This document shows, piece by piece, positions 16,312-25,535 of a stretch of DNA of 61,230 bases. The stretch's first letter is position 1. Every line of letters starts with the position of its first letter. Below the pieces are notes generated by a model that saw only the letters and a program-made list of their open reading frames with translations, had not been told where the DNA came from and made no database searches. The position numbers were made by a program, and so were the translations under genes. The stretch comes from Oscillospiraceae bacterium (lineage in GTDB: Bacteria > Bacillota > Clostridia > Christensenellales > Aristaeellaceae), in NCBI GenBank assembly GCA_031270865.1, contig JAISWI010000031.1, positions 1 to 61,230 on the forward strand, given 5' to 3'.

Positions 16312-17673
16312 TTAAAATATGGTTTCCCTGTAGATTTCGCTGACCGTCGGGTGAGGGAACACGATCCGCTCAATATCGGCGGCCCGCGCCTCGCGCCCGA
16401 TCATCAGCGACGCGCCGAATATGATCTCGCTGGCGGAATTCCCCAGTATCGACACGCCGAGGATCCTGCCGCCCTTATCCAAAACCATCTTGAACACGCC
16501 GTCGCCGCCCTCGTTCTCCGCGACGAACCGCCCCGCGTGGAGCATGGAGGCCTTGCGCTCTACCGCGTCGACGCCCTTTGCCCGCGCGGAGTCCAGCGTC
16601 TCGCCGCACATCGCGGCCTCCGGGTTCGTGTAGATCACGGAGGGAATAGCGGAGTAATCCATAACGTCGGGCTGGCCAGACATGTTGTTGACGGCGGCCT
16701 CGGCCTCGCGGTACGCCGTGTGCGCCAGCATGCTCCTGCCGTTCACGTCGCCAGCCGCCCAGACATTGAGCGCGCTGGTGAGCATGCGCTCGTCGGTGAC
16801 TATCGCGCCGCGGCTCATCTCCAGTCCCAGCGAGTCGATGCCTGCCGGGAGGATGGGCTTCCTGCCGATACACACCAGCGTCTTTCCGCATGGTATGGAG
16901 GAGAGCGTGTCGCCCGCCTTGACTGTCACAGCGCCCGGCTCGAACCTCGCCGCCGCCGTTTTCAGCAGGAATCTCACGCCTTTCTTCTCGTAAGCCTTCT
17001 GGAGCGACCGGGCTATCTCGCGGTCGATTGGCCCGCCAATCGCGTCCAGCATCTCAACAACCGTTACCTCCGACCCGGCGGATCGAAAGTAGCTGGCCAT
17101 CTCCAGGCCGATCACACCGCCGCCGACGATCACCAGCGACGCGGGCACGTCCGGCAGGTCCAACGCCTCCCTGTTGGTCAGCGCGAACCCGGATTCCAGC
17201 GACGCCGCCAATCCTTCAATTGGCGGCAGCATCGGCGCGGAGCCTGTGGCGATCAGCAACCGCGAGGCGGCGTACTCATGTCCAGCCGATCGCGCGGCAT
17301 AACCGCCATCGACCCGCCCGATGATCTCCGCCTCGCCGTTTACCACGTCGACGCCCGCCGACTTCAGCGCGGCGGCAACACCCATCGTCAGTTTCTTAAC
17401 GACCTTATTCTTGCGCTGGATCACGGCGGCATGGCTCAGCTTCGCGTTATCGCACGTAACGCCATACTTGGACGAGCCGCCTTTGGCGTAATCGTACAAC
17501 TTCGCGGAGTATAGCAGCGTCTTGGATGGGATACAGCCCTCATTCAGGCAAACCCCGCCCAACGCGCGTTTCTCGAACAGCAGCGTCCTGAACCCCTTCG
17601 CCGCCGCGCGTTCAGCCGCGCGGTATCCGGCGGGGCCGCCGCCCAATATCATCAAATCATACCAATCCGACAC
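16312..17673 (-). CDS. lpdA: Dihydrolipoamide dehydrogenase (E3)
   Basis: A 453-residue flavoprotein disulfide reductase. FAD-binding GGGPAGYRAA (residues 11-20), redox-active disulfide GGVCLNEGCIPSKTL (Cys42/Cys47), NAD-binding VIVGGGVIGLEMASYF near 177, and the C-terminal HPTVSE pair that supplies the catalytic base. It reoxidises the lipoyl group of E2 and makes NADH. It lies four bases downstream of the E2 gene and just before the fused E1, so E2-E3-E1 is a dedicated complex. The start ATG has a G-rich SD inside the end of E2. Confidence 0.92.
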   Translation of the reverse strand: MSDWYDLMILGGGPAGYRAAERAAAKGFRTLLFEKRALGGVCLNEGCIPSKTLLYSAKLYDYAKGGSSKYGVTCDNAKLSHAAVIQRKNKVVKKLTMGVAAALKSAGVDVVNGEAEIIGRVDGGYAARSAGHEYAASRLLIATGSAPMLPPIEGLAASLESGFALTNREALDLPDVPASLVIVGGGVIGLEMASYFRSAGSEVTVVEMLDAIGGPIDREIARSLQKAYEKKGVRFLLKTAAARFEPGAVTVKAGDTLSSIPCGKTLVCIGRKPILPAGIDSLGLEMSRGAIVTDERMLTSALNVWAAGDVNGRSMLAHTAYREAEAAVNNMSGQPDVMDYSAIPSVIYTNPEAAMCGETLDSARAKGVDAVERKASMLHAGRFVAENEGGDGVFKMVLDKGGRILGVSILGNSASEIIFGASLMIGREARAADIERIVFPHPTVSEIYRETIF

Positions 17674-17677
17674 GCGC

Positions 17678-18961
17678 TCACCTCCCCAACAGCAGCGTAA
17701 ACGCCGCCAGGTTGTCGCACACAGCCTTAAGGAACCTGCTGGCCGGCGCTCCGTCCACCGCGCGGTGGTCGTACGTCAGCGAGAGACTGAACGCGTCGTA
17801 GAATTCCACCGAGCCGTCAGGCTTGCGGCGCGGGCGCAGCGACATGTTGTTCACGCCCAGTATACCCACCTGCGGCGGGTTGATTATCGGCGTGAAATGT
17901 TCCACGCCCAGGCTTCCAAGATTGGATACGGTGAACGTGCCGCCCGTGAGTTTGTCTGGCGGAAGCGAGCCGTCGCGGGCTTGTTTGGCCAGCATTTTGG
18001 TCTCGCCCGATATCTCCAGCAGCGACTTCCTTTGCGCGTCGCGGATGACCGGGACGACCAGCCCGCCCGGTATGTCGATCGCGACGGCCAGGTGTACGCC
18101 CGTGAAGCGGCGGATCGTCTCGCCCAATACATGCGCGTTCATGTCCGGGAACTGCGTGAGCGTCCGCGAGACAGCGAACAGGACCATATCGCCCAGCGTC
18201 ACGCCCTTCATGAGCTCGTCGGCCTTGCACTTGGCGCGGTAGGCGAGTATCTCCGCCGCGTCGAAGCTGGATGAATGGGTCAGCTGCGCAGCGTTGGCCA
18301 GCGACGCGGCCATATTCTTCGCGATGACCCTGCGCATCACGGACATAGGCGCGTCGGTGTAATCCGCCGTGGGCGGCGCGGCTGGAGCGGTTGGCGCGGC
18401 TGGCGCGACCTCCGGAGCGGCCTCACCGCTGGATCCCTTCGATGGCGCAACCGCCGCGATTGGTTTACCCTTGCCCTCATCCAACAATCCGCGGACATCG
18501 CGCTCTATGATCAGCGCCTCCGGTCCAGTCGCCGACGCCTGGCCAACGTCAACGCCAGCCTTATCCGCCAACGCCCGCGCTCGCGGCGACGCCAACACCC
18601 GCCCAGCCTCCGACGCGGGAATGGCCGCCGGCTCCGCGACCGGAGCGATCGTTGCGACCGTCGATTGTATTGCCTCGGACGGCGGCGGTGTTGGCGCGGC
18701 GGCCTCCGCCTCGTAGACCTCGCCAGCCCGTCCAATCGCCATCACAGGCGCCTTGATGGGCAGCTCGTCGCCCTCGCCGCACAGCAACGCGAGCGCCACG
18801 CCCTCATACTCGCTGGCGACCTCAAACACGCTCTTGCCCGTCTCTATGGCGAACAGCGGCATGCCTACGCCCACCTTGTCGCCAACCTTAACCTTAAAGG
18901 ATGAGACCACCGCGCTCTCATCCGCTATCCCCAACTGGGGCAGCAATACCAATTGCGCCAT
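17678..18961 (-). CDS. Dihydrolipoamide acyltransferase (E2)
   Basis: A 427-residue E2. Lipoyl domain at 1-80 with the target lysine in IETGKSVFEV (Lys43; the common DKA is GKS here). An Ala/Pro-rich linker follows, then the peripheral subunit-binding domain at about 125-160 (VLASPRARALADKAGVD), a second linker, and the catalytic domain (about 200-427) with LTYDHRAVDGAPASRFL carrying HxxxDG. It takes acyl groups from E1 and forms acyl-CoA. It is the first gene of the operon, with GGGAGGG upstream of ATG 18961 and a good promoter. No lipoate-protein ligase gene is present in the window. Confidence 0.9.
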   Translation of the reverse strand: MAQLVLLPQLGIADESAVVSSFKVKVGDKVGVGMPLFAIETGKSVFEVASEYEGVALALLCGEGDELPIKAPVMAIGRAGEVYEAEAAAPTPPPSEAIQSTVATIAPVAEPAAIPASEAGRVLASPRARALADKAGVDVGQASATGPEALIIERDVRGLLDEGKGKPIAAVAPSKGSSGEAAPEVAPAAPTAPAAPPTADYTDAPMSVMRRVIAKNMAASLANAAQLTHSSSFDAAEILAYRAKCKADELMKGVTLGDMVLFAVSRTLTQFPDMNAHVLGETIRRFTGVHLAVAIDIPGGLVVPVIRDAQRKSLLEISGETKMLAKQARDGSLPPDKLTGGTFTVSNLGSLGVEHFTPIINPPQVGILGVNNMSLRPRRKPDGSVEFYDAFSLSLTYDHRAVDGAPASRFLKAVCDNLAAFTLLLGR

Positions 18962-19002
18962 GTCAGCCCTCCCATACCCAAAACCTTACTCCCGATACCA
19001 AC

Positions 19003-19031
19003 ATTATACTACATTTGAGCGGCCGTTTCAA
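19003..19031 (-). promoter_or_regulatory. Sigma-A promoter of the E2-E3-E1-aldolase operon
   Basis: On the minus strand TTGAAA (19031-19026), 17 bases, TATAAT (19008-19003). The start site would be about 35 bases before the E2 ATG. It is back-to-back with the promoter at 19100-19128, so one regulator could control both directions. Confidence 0.8.
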
Positions 19032-19099
19032 CCGCCAAACCCACGCGTTCACAGATAATCTCACAGAAAACCAAACTATCACGCCAAAAATTATTACAC

Positions 19100-19128
19100 T
19101 TGCCAATCCGTTCCGGTTGTGGTATAAT
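19100..19128 (+). promoter_or_regulatory. Sigma-A promoter of the isomerase-helicase unit
   Basis: TTGCCA (19100-19105), 17 bases, TATAAT (19123-19128), about 40 bases before ATG 19170. Confidence 0.8.
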
Positions 19129-19169
19129 ATGGATAAAAATTGTTGACAACGGAAGGGGGAGGGATAGTT

Positions 19170-20024
19170 ATGAGATTTGGTATATCTGCCGCGCTGACCA
19201 CGGCCAGCGCGAGGGATTGGGCGGAAGCGCACAGGGCGCTGGGTTGCGGCGCGGTGGTGTTCCCATTCGACCACACCGCCGACGCGAACACGGTCGCCGA
19301 CTACGCCGACGCCGCGCGGGACGCGGGGCTGGTCATCGCGGAGGTCGGCGCGTGGTGTAACCCCGTCTCCCCCGACGCCGCCGAGCGCAAGCGTTCGCTG
19401 GAACGCTGCAAGGCGCAGCTGCGCCTGGCCGACGAGATAGGCGCAAGGTGCTGCGTGAATATCGCGGGCTCGGACGGGCCGCGCTGGGACGGCGCGTACC
19501 CGGGCAACTTCACGGACAGGCATTGGCTGACCACCGTCGCCTCTATCCGGGAGATCATCGACGCGGTCAAGCCGAAGCGGACGTTCTACACGCTAGAGCC
19601 GATGCCGTGGATGCTTCCGCGAAACCCGGAGGAATACCTGCGCCTGATAAAGGCTGTCGACCGCGAACGGTTCGCCGTCCATATGGATCTCGCCAACTGG
19701 ATGACCAGCGCGGAGAAACTATTCGGAAGCGGGGATTTCGCCAACGAGTGCTTCGACGCGCTGGGAGGATACATCCGAAGCTGCCACCTAAAGGATGTCG
19801 CGCTCGCGCCGGAGTTCACGCTGCGGCTGATTGAGACGCGCGTGGGCGAAGGCTCGATGGACCACGCGGCATACTTCCGCCGCGCCGATCAATGCGATCC
19901 TGATATGCCGATGCTGCTGGAACACCTGCCCAGCGACGACATTTACAAGGAAGACTTGCGCAAAGCGCGTGATCTTTATAATGGCCTTGGATGTCATGGC
20001 GGCAATGAACGCTCCGGCGGGTGA
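19170..20024 (+). CDS. Sugar phosphate isomerase/epimerase (xylose isomerase-like TIM barrel)
   Basis: A 284-residue AP-endonuclease-2 family TIM barrel. The four expected metal ligands are visible in order: Glu in TLEPMPWM (about 143), Asp in HMDLANW (about 175), His in RSCHLKD (about 208) and Glu in MLLEHLPSDD near the end. Such proteins isomerise or epimerise ketoses or inositols. The start at ATG 19170 follows GGGGGAGGG; an in-frame codon at 19140 lacks an SD. It is divergent from the catabolic operon and shares its control region, which suggests a joint role in the same sugar pathway (inference). Confidence 0.8.
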   Translation: MRFGISAALTTASARDWAEAHRALGCGAVVFPFDHTADANTVADYADAARDAGLVIAEVGAWCNPVSPDAAERKRSLERCKAQLRLADEIGARCCVNIAGSDGPRWDGAYPGNFTDRHWLTTVASIREIIDAVKPKRTFYTLEPMPWMLPRNPEEYLRLIKAVDRERFAVHMDLANWMTSAEKLFGSGDFANECFDALGGYIRSCHLKDVALAPEFTLRLIETRVGEGSMDHAAYFRRADQCDPDMPMLLEHLPSDDIYKEDLRKARDLYNGLGCHGGNERSGG

Positions 20025-20114
20025 CGCGCCCTGACCATTCCGGTATCCGCGCGGACTCTGGCCGCGTTCGCGCATCCCGGTCATGACCTGCTGCCCGGCG
20101 CGGGCTTTCGGCGC

Positions 20115-22358
20115 ATGCGCGAGGGCGCGAGGCTTCACCGCCTGCTCCAAAGCCTTGCCGCAGACGGCGTGGCCGAGCGCCATGTTTCGCTGGCGTTCTC
20201 GCATATGGGCGTCGACCTGTGGGTAACGGGCAGGATAGACCGCCTCGCCCCCGGCGATCCGCCCGTCGTGGAAGAGTTCAAGCTTGCCGGGCATCCGCTG
20301 GCCGCGCCTATACCCGAGCATTGGACGCAAGCCGCGATATACGCGCACATGCTGGCGCAGTCGGAATCACTGGACACAGTACGCGTCCGGCTGATATACG
20401 CCGCGCAGGATGGCCGGACGGTCAGCGCGTTCGATTCCGTAGAATCGCGCGGTGATCTGGATCGGGCGTTCCGCGTCGCAGCCGAGCCGTTCTGCGCGTA
20501 CATCGCGGGCGGGATGTCGTGGCGGGCCGCGCGGGATGAGTCTTTGCGCGGGATGCGCTTCCCGTACGATGAGCCGCGTCCCGGCCAACGCGCGTTCGCC
20601 GCGCATGTCAGGCAAGCTATAGCGGCCAAGCGGCGGCTGTTCGCGGAGGCGCCGACGGGCATCGGCAAGACCAGCGCCGCGCTGGTTCCAGCAGTACGCG
20701 CGTTGGCCGCCGGACAAACCGAACAGGTGTTCTTCCTGACCGCTAGGACAACCGCGAGGCTTGCCGCGCTGGACGCGCTGGAGCGGATGCGGGCGCGGGG
20801 CGCGAGGTTGCGCTCGGTTGTGCTGACCGCGCGGGAGTTATGCTGTCCCCACTCGCGGGAGCTCGACGGACCGTTCCAGTGCGCGATGACGGACTGCCCG
20901 GAGGCCGTGGGGTTCTTCGACAGGCTGGCGGAATCGCTGCCGGGCTTCCTGCTCATCGAGAACGCCACGTCGGAGGCTGTCGCGGCTATGGCGCGGTCGG
21001 CGCGGCTGTGCCCGCATGAGTTGTCGCTATCGCTGGCTGAGATCGCGGACGTGGTGTTATGTGATTATAACTACGCGTTCGACCCGGCCGTTCAACTGCA
21101 GCGCGTGTTCCGCGCTAAGAGGCCTGTCACGCTGCTTGTAGACGAGGCGCACCACCTGGACGAGCGGGCGCGTGGCATGCTGTCAGCCTCGGTGACGACC
21201 GACGCGCTGAAGGCCTCGCGCCGTGAACTTGGGCAGGAGTTAGGACGCAAGTCCGAACCATACGCCGCGATGACGAAGCTGGTCCGCGCGATCGAAGATA
21301 TCCCGGCGTGGGGCGCGGAGGAGAAGCTGGACGCCCCGCCCGATACGCTCATGCCCGCCGTGTCCGACGCGCTGGACCAGTCACTGGCCGCGCTAGCGGT
21401 GTCGCGACTGCCCGTGACGCATGGACTGCTCCGGTCGCTGGCGTCGCTGCGGACCGCGCTGGCCAGCCGGACGATTCCGTTCGCGTGGCTGATCCGCCGG
21501 TCAGGGTCCGACAAAAAGAAGCGCGTCGAACTGGCCGCGCTGTGTCTGGATGTCGGGCCGCACATCGCCGCTTGCACGGCCAAACTGCGCGGGTGCGTAT
21601 TCTTCTCGGGCACGCTCTCGCCGCTGCCAGCCATCCGCGCGATGCTGGGCGGCGATTCCGACGACGCGCTGCTCGCGCTGCCCTCGCCGTTCCCGTCGGA
21701 ACGGCTGTTGACGCTGTGGATGCCCCACTCCACGCGCTATCAGGCGCGGCAGTCGTCGGCGCGGGCGGTCGCGCGGTCGCTGGCCGTTTTCGCCAGGTGT
21801 TCTCCGGGTAACCTGTGGTTCTGCTTCCCATCGTACGCGTATCTGGAAATGATACGCGGCGAGTTGATCCAGGCCGAGCCGGGACTCGCGCTGGTGGAGC
21901 AGCCCAGGGTATCGGGCGGCGGCGCTGCGGCGGCGCGGCAGGCGTTCATTGACATGTTCCAGGAAGGGACGCGCCGCGTCGGGATGATCGTGCTGGGCGG
22001 GTCGTTCGGGGAGAGCGTGGACCTGCCGGGGGGACGGTTGTCGGGCGCGGCGGTGGTGGGCGTGGGATTGCCGCAGGTGAACCTTGAGCAGGAGACACTC
22101 CGCGCTTACTATGAGGAGCGGCTTGGCGACGGATTCCACGCGGCGTACCGCGTGCCCGGCATGCATAAGGTGATACAGGCCGCCGGGCGGGTCATAAGGT
22201 CCGCGTCGGACATGGGCGCGTTGCTGCTGGTCGACGACCGATACGGGCAGGACGAATACGCCGACCTGCTGCCCGCGCACTGGACGCGGTTCACGCGGTG
22301 CGATACCGACGACGAGCTGGCCGGACGGCTGCGGTCGTTCTGGGGGGAATCACTATGA
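20115..22358 (+). CDS. XPD/DinG-type Fe-S DNA helicase with N-terminal PD-(D/E)XK-like domain
   Basis: 747 residues from ATG 20115. The N terminus carries a nuclease-like VVEEFKLAG motif; then Walker A EAPTGIGKTSAAL, a four-Cys Fe-S region (ELCCPHS, FQCAMTDC, RLCPHEL), DEAH box LLVDEAHHLDERA, and C-terminal motif VI QAAGRVIRS. This is the bacterial Rad3/DinG-like family probably acting in DNA repair. The reading frame is open back to the preceding stop, and codons 20037-20114 encode PVSARTLAAFAHPGHDLLPG, which matches the usual family N terminus. The true start is therefore probably CTG 20031 or ATT 20037, with ggcgggtg as SD. The stop overlaps the next ATG (ATGA). Confidence 0.85.
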   Translation: MREGARLHRLLQSLAADGVAERHVSLAFSHMGVDLWVTGRIDRLAPGDPPVVEEFKLAGHPLAAPIPEHWTQAAIYAHMLAQSESLDTVRVRLIYAAQDGRTVSAFDSVESRGDLDRAFRVAAEPFCAYIAGGMSWRAARDESLRGMRFPYDEPRPGQRAFAAHVRQAIAAKRRLFAEAPTGIGKTSAALVPAVRALAAGQTEQVFFLTARTTARLAALDALERMRARGARLRSVVLTARELCCPHSRELDGPFQCAMTDCPEAVGFFDRLAESLPGFLLIENATSEAVAAMARSARLCPHELSLSLAEIADVVLCDYNYAFDPAVQLQRVFRAKRPVTLLVDEAHHLDERARGMLSASVTTDALKASRRELGQELGRKSEPYAAMTKLVRAIEDIPAWGAEEKLDAPPDTLMPAVSDALDQSLAALAVSRLPVTHGLLRSLASLRTALASRTIPFAWLIRRSGSDKKKRVELAALCLDVGPHIAACTAKLRGCVFFSGTLSPLPAIRAMLGGDSDDALLALPSPFPSERLLTLWMPHSTRYQARQSSARAVARSLAVFARCSPGNLWFCFPSYAYLEMIRGELIQAEPGLALVEQPRVSGGGAAAARQAFIDMFQEGTRRVGMIVLGGSFGESVDLPGGRLSGAAVVGVGLPQVNLEQETLRAYYEERLGDGFHAAYRVPGMHKVIQAAGRVIRSASDMGALLLVDDRYGQDEYADLLPAHWTRFTRCDTDDELAGRLRSFWGESL

Positions 22359-23443
22359 AGCCGTTGACATTCGACCGGGCGTTCCCGAAATCCCTCCTCG
22401 ACGCGACCGAGGAGCACCTTATGGATGTATGGCGCGGCGATGTCCGGCGCGTCTATTCGTGCGCGGCGGCAGCGCCTGGATGCCGCTGGTTGGATGATCC
22501 CATCCGGCAAGCGGAGACAGCCGCGGCGGGGATCATGCGCGAGAGCGGGTATCCCGGGTACAACATTCCACGGTTGGCGGCGGACTTCGGCGAGACCAGC
22601 GTCGCGGCGTACTGGGGCGGGCGCGTATCCCAATCCGACGGCGGCGGTACGGCCATTGAGCCTGTCGTCCATAACGTCGGCGAGGCGGACGCGCTGCGCC
22701 CTCCCGATCCCGCGAATGGCGGTGACGCTGCCCTCGCCGCGAAACTCTACCGCGATGTGTGCGGGATACTGATGACCGAACCATACGACAGGCTGTGGAC
22801 GACAACCATCGACTTGCGCAGTCCGCTCGACACTGCCGCGATGTTATGGGAGCCGTCGGACTTCATGGGAGCGATGTCCGAACACCCGGCAGTTGTTCAT
22901 CGATTTCTCGACCGCGTGACGGATCACCTGATCGCGGTCGTGGAAGCGTCGCTGGCATCGGCGAAGGGACGCGTCTGCGGCGGGATCCAGCCGGAGATCT
23001 GGCTGCCGTCCGACCTGGGCATTGTAATTACTGATGAGCGGATGGCGATGGTTTCCGGGGATGTGTATAAGGAATTCGGCATACCGTACCTGGAGCGGAT
23101 CAGCCGGAGGTTCGGCGGGCTGTTCATCCGGTGCCGCGGCGCGTTCGGGCGGCAGCTGGCGAGCCTGCGCGATTCAGGCGTAAATCTGCTTGGGCTGGAG
23201 TACAGCCACCCGTATACCAGGCTTGCGGACATCTTCCGGGTGTTCGAGGACTCAATAGTGATCGCGCCAAGGATGGGCGCGAAGGCAAGCGAGGAATACG
23301 AGGGCAAGGCCGCGTTCCTGGGCGACATGGCGCGGCGGGCGCCGCGCGAGGCGCGGCTGTGGTTCACGTTGCGGTCGGAGGATCCGGACTTCATGGCGCA
23401 GCTGGCGATCGCTCAGGCGCATATTACCAGCTATCGATTATGA
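22355..23443 (+). CDS. Uroporphyrinogen decarboxylase-like (URO-D superfamily) protein
   Basis: A 362-residue protein whose layout (LWEPSDFMGAMSEHP, then GGIQPEIWLPSDLGIVITDER, then SHPYTRLADIF) resembles the URO-D/methyltransferase superfamily (MtaA, CmuA and many gut paralogues of unknown substrate). It lacks the complete N-terminal substrate loop of true HemE, and no heme genes are nearby, so heme synthesis is unlikely. ATG 22355 overlaps the helicase stop and has GGGGGG before it. A second divergent URO-D-like gene is at 30701-31762. Corrinoid methyl transfer is possible but unproven. Confidence 0.65.
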   Translation: MKPLTFDRAFPKSLLDATEEHLMDVWRGDVRRVYSCAAAAPGCRWLDDPIRQAETAAAGIMRESGYPGYNIPRLAADFGETSVAAYWGGRVSQSDGGGTAIEPVVHNVGEADALRPPDPANGGDAALAAKLYRDVCGILMTEPYDRLWTTTIDLRSPLDTAAMLWEPSDFMGAMSEHPAVVHRFLDRVTDHLIAVVEASLASAKGRVCGGIQPEIWLPSDLGIVITDERMAMVSGDVYKEFGIPYLERISRRFGGLFIRCRGAFGRQLASLRDSGVNLLGLEYSHPYTRLADIFRVFEDSIVIAPRMGAKASEEYEGKAAFLGDMARRAPREARLWFTLRSEDPDFMAQLAIAQAHITSYRL

Positions 23444-23453
23444 TATATAAGAT

Positions 23454-24546
23454 TTATTGCGGCGCGATGAACCCTGTTAAGGTATCGCCGCCAGATGCCG
23501 TATATCTGATGATAAATACAGTATCGCCTTCCGGTTTCCACGTTCCAAGAACCTCATATGTATCGCCGAGAGTCAACCAATACAGAGTCGCGGCGCCTGC
23601 AACAAACAAGTCAGGTACTAAGCTCACACGCACAACGCGCGAAGCGGTTTCAGCCGGGAAAGCCGTAACCGCGCCCCGGCAAAATCCAAATCGTCAATAT
23701 GTACATATCCACTAATCATACCATAAGCGGGTTCGCCAGCATCCACGGCTACCCAACCATCCTACTCGTGCTATTCATCCGCAAGGTACGCGTTCTCGCC
23801 GTGGTACTCCGCGTCTATCCTACTCTGCGTCTATCCATCCTGGCCTAACCTGCGTGACACGCGCCTCAACGCCGTTGTACAGCGTGCCTATGGATCCCGA
23901 TTCCATGTCCGGCTGCGCTTGTAAACTAACCTGCCTCCAACCTTGCCGTTAACCATCGCGGCGCCGCCAACCTTAACGCTGTCGCTTACGCCAGCTTAAC
24001 CATAAGACAGGTACGCCGCGCTCATGAAACCTATCTTGCCCTCGATAAACACATGGCGCCACATCGTATTGTTGGCCATGCCAAACCCTAAGACAGTCAC
24101 CGCAGCGCCCTTTTCATATGAATCCATAACCATCCCAATCGACTGTTCGGCAGTCAAATTCATCCTGTGGGCGTCGGCATACGTGACGGGCAAAGCCGCT
24201 GGATGATCCATAAACCGCTACAGGTCACTGCGTCGAACCCAACCCGCCATACCGCCGGTTTTCTTCTGGCCTATTGACTTCCGGCCAACGCAAACGTTTA
24301 CCCAGTATTCATCCTCGCCGTCCGCTGGTTCATAGCCGATAACCTCGACCGAGACTACCGGAAGGTAATAGCCGCAGAACGCCGTGTTGTTCGCTAGTTC
24401 TTCATATATAACCATACATCCATCGGATTAGCTATCCTCTGTGTCAGCTGGCGGCGCGGAGGCGAACGCCGCGCCCATCCCAAACATCACCAGCGCGGTT
24501 ACGGCGACGGCTAACGCTCACCGCGCCCAGTATGTTCCCATCCCAT
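23454..24546 (-). pseudogene. Decayed secreted multi-SH3-domain protein
   Basis: No intact frame spans this 1.1 kb, but pieces in different minus-strand frames line up as one old gene. It begins with SD AAAGGAGG (24549-24556) and ATG 24546. A frame-shifted signal peptide follows (AVAVTALVMFGMGAAFASA), then SH3-like pieces: VSVEVIGYEPADGEDEYWV..GWVRRSDL (24218-24415), GAAVTVLGFG..GKIGFMSAAYLS (23996-24211), GTLYNGVEARV..GWIDAE, and ISGYVHIDDLDFAG. The tail TYEVLGTWKPEGDTVFIIRY ends at TAA 23454. At least four frameshifts or stops separate them. An intact protein would be about 360 residues, exported and wall-binding. This explains a stretch otherwise without genes. Confidence 0.75.
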
Positions 24547-24639
24547 AATCCTCCTTTATTACCGACGCTCCCCAAGAGCCTCCGTTAACAAACGAACAGC
24601 CATAAGATGGGATTCCGTTAAAAACCAAAAAGTTCCGTC

Positions 24640-25473
24640 TTACAACTCAAACGCCTTAACCTTCCGCCGCCCGCTCATGTAGAACAGCAGCAGGCACACC
24701 GCCGAGGGCAGCGCGTACGCCCAGTGCCGCGTCACGATCAGCATCGCCAGCATTCCCAACCCATACAGCCCGTACCGCTTCCCCTTGCCCGGCTGCAGCA
24801 GCCGCTCCTTCCACAGCGACGGATCGAAGCGGCGGTTGCGCTGCCTCCTGCCCAGTTCCTGCAGCTGCTCGTTGGTCGCGGGCGCGGCGGTCCCCGCGAT
24901 CCTGACCAGCCCCTCGCGCCCCAGCAGGCGCGTCCGGGGCTGGATCTCCTCCGCGAACAGCACGGCCTCGCTAGCAAACGGGCATGTCGCGCATACAACG
25001 CATACATCCACGCCATACTCCCGCGCCGCCCGAACCGCGCCGATCACGTCGTCGCGGCCAGCCCGCGACGACTGGTGCTTCCTCACGCATTGGATGTATA
25101 CGCGCCTGTCCTCCGACCGCGCGATCACGCCGTCGCCTGTCTGCTCGAAGTCGCTAAGCGGCAGCAGGCCACTGATCCACGTTGCAGCGTTAGCCGCCGC
25201 GCTCGTGGCGGACTGCAGCGCCAGCGAGTCCACCGCCAGCTGCCCGCCAATCCTGCGCCTCAGGCTCATCTCACGCGCGGCGAACGTGCGCTTCTCGCCC
25301 AGGTGGAGGGCCAGCATCCACAGCGCGGCCAGCGCGACCCCAGCGGCCAGCGCGGGCCACAGCCTCGCCCACAGCAGATAGAACCAGCCCACGCTAAGCG
25401 CGATTATCATCACCCGGAGGCCTATCCGGTCGATCCAGCCTGAAAGCGGTGTCGGCCTGTCCAGCGGCCGCAT
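24640..25473 (-). CDS. Membrane protein with Mrr-like restriction-endonuclease fold domain
   Basis: A 277-residue protein with two hydrophobic segments near the N terminus (residues 16-55), a central cytosolic domain and two segments near the C terminus (about 235-270). The central part, GDGVIARSEDRRVYIQCVRK then GAVRAAREYGVDVCVVCATC, resembles the Mrr_cat/PD-(D/E)XK core (D...QxK-like) found in bacterial membrane-anchored restriction-like proteins. Substrate unknown. The start at ATG 25473 follows GGAGG at seven bases. It is divergent from the nadD operon with only about 60 bases between, so the promoters interleave. Confidence 0.6.
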   Translation of the reverse strand: MRPLDRPTPLSGWIDRIGLRVMIIALSVGWFYLLWARLWPALAAGVALAALWMLALHLGEKRTFAAREMSLRRRIGGQLAVDSLALQSATSAAANAATWISGLLPLSDFEQTGDGVIARSEDRRVYIQCVRKHQSSRAGRDDVIGAVRAAREYGVDVCVVCATCPFASEAVLFAEEIQPRTRLLGREGLVRIAGTAAPATNEQLQELGRRQRNRRFDPSLWKERLLQPGKGKRYGLYGLGMLAMLIVTRHWAYALPSAVCLLLFYMSGRRKVKAFEL

Positions 25474-25475
25474 GG

Positions 25476-25503
25476 TTGCGCCTCCTCCCATATTGGGTAT
25501 AAT
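25476..25503 (+). promoter_or_regulatory. Sigma-A promoter for nadD-yqeK-rsfS
   Basis: TTGCGC (25476-25481), 16 bases, TATAAT (25498-25503). It predicts transcription from about 25510, which excludes any start codon at 25503. Confidence 0.7.
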
Positions 25504-25535
25504 TGTATGTAGTATGGGCAAAGGGGGCAGGTATC

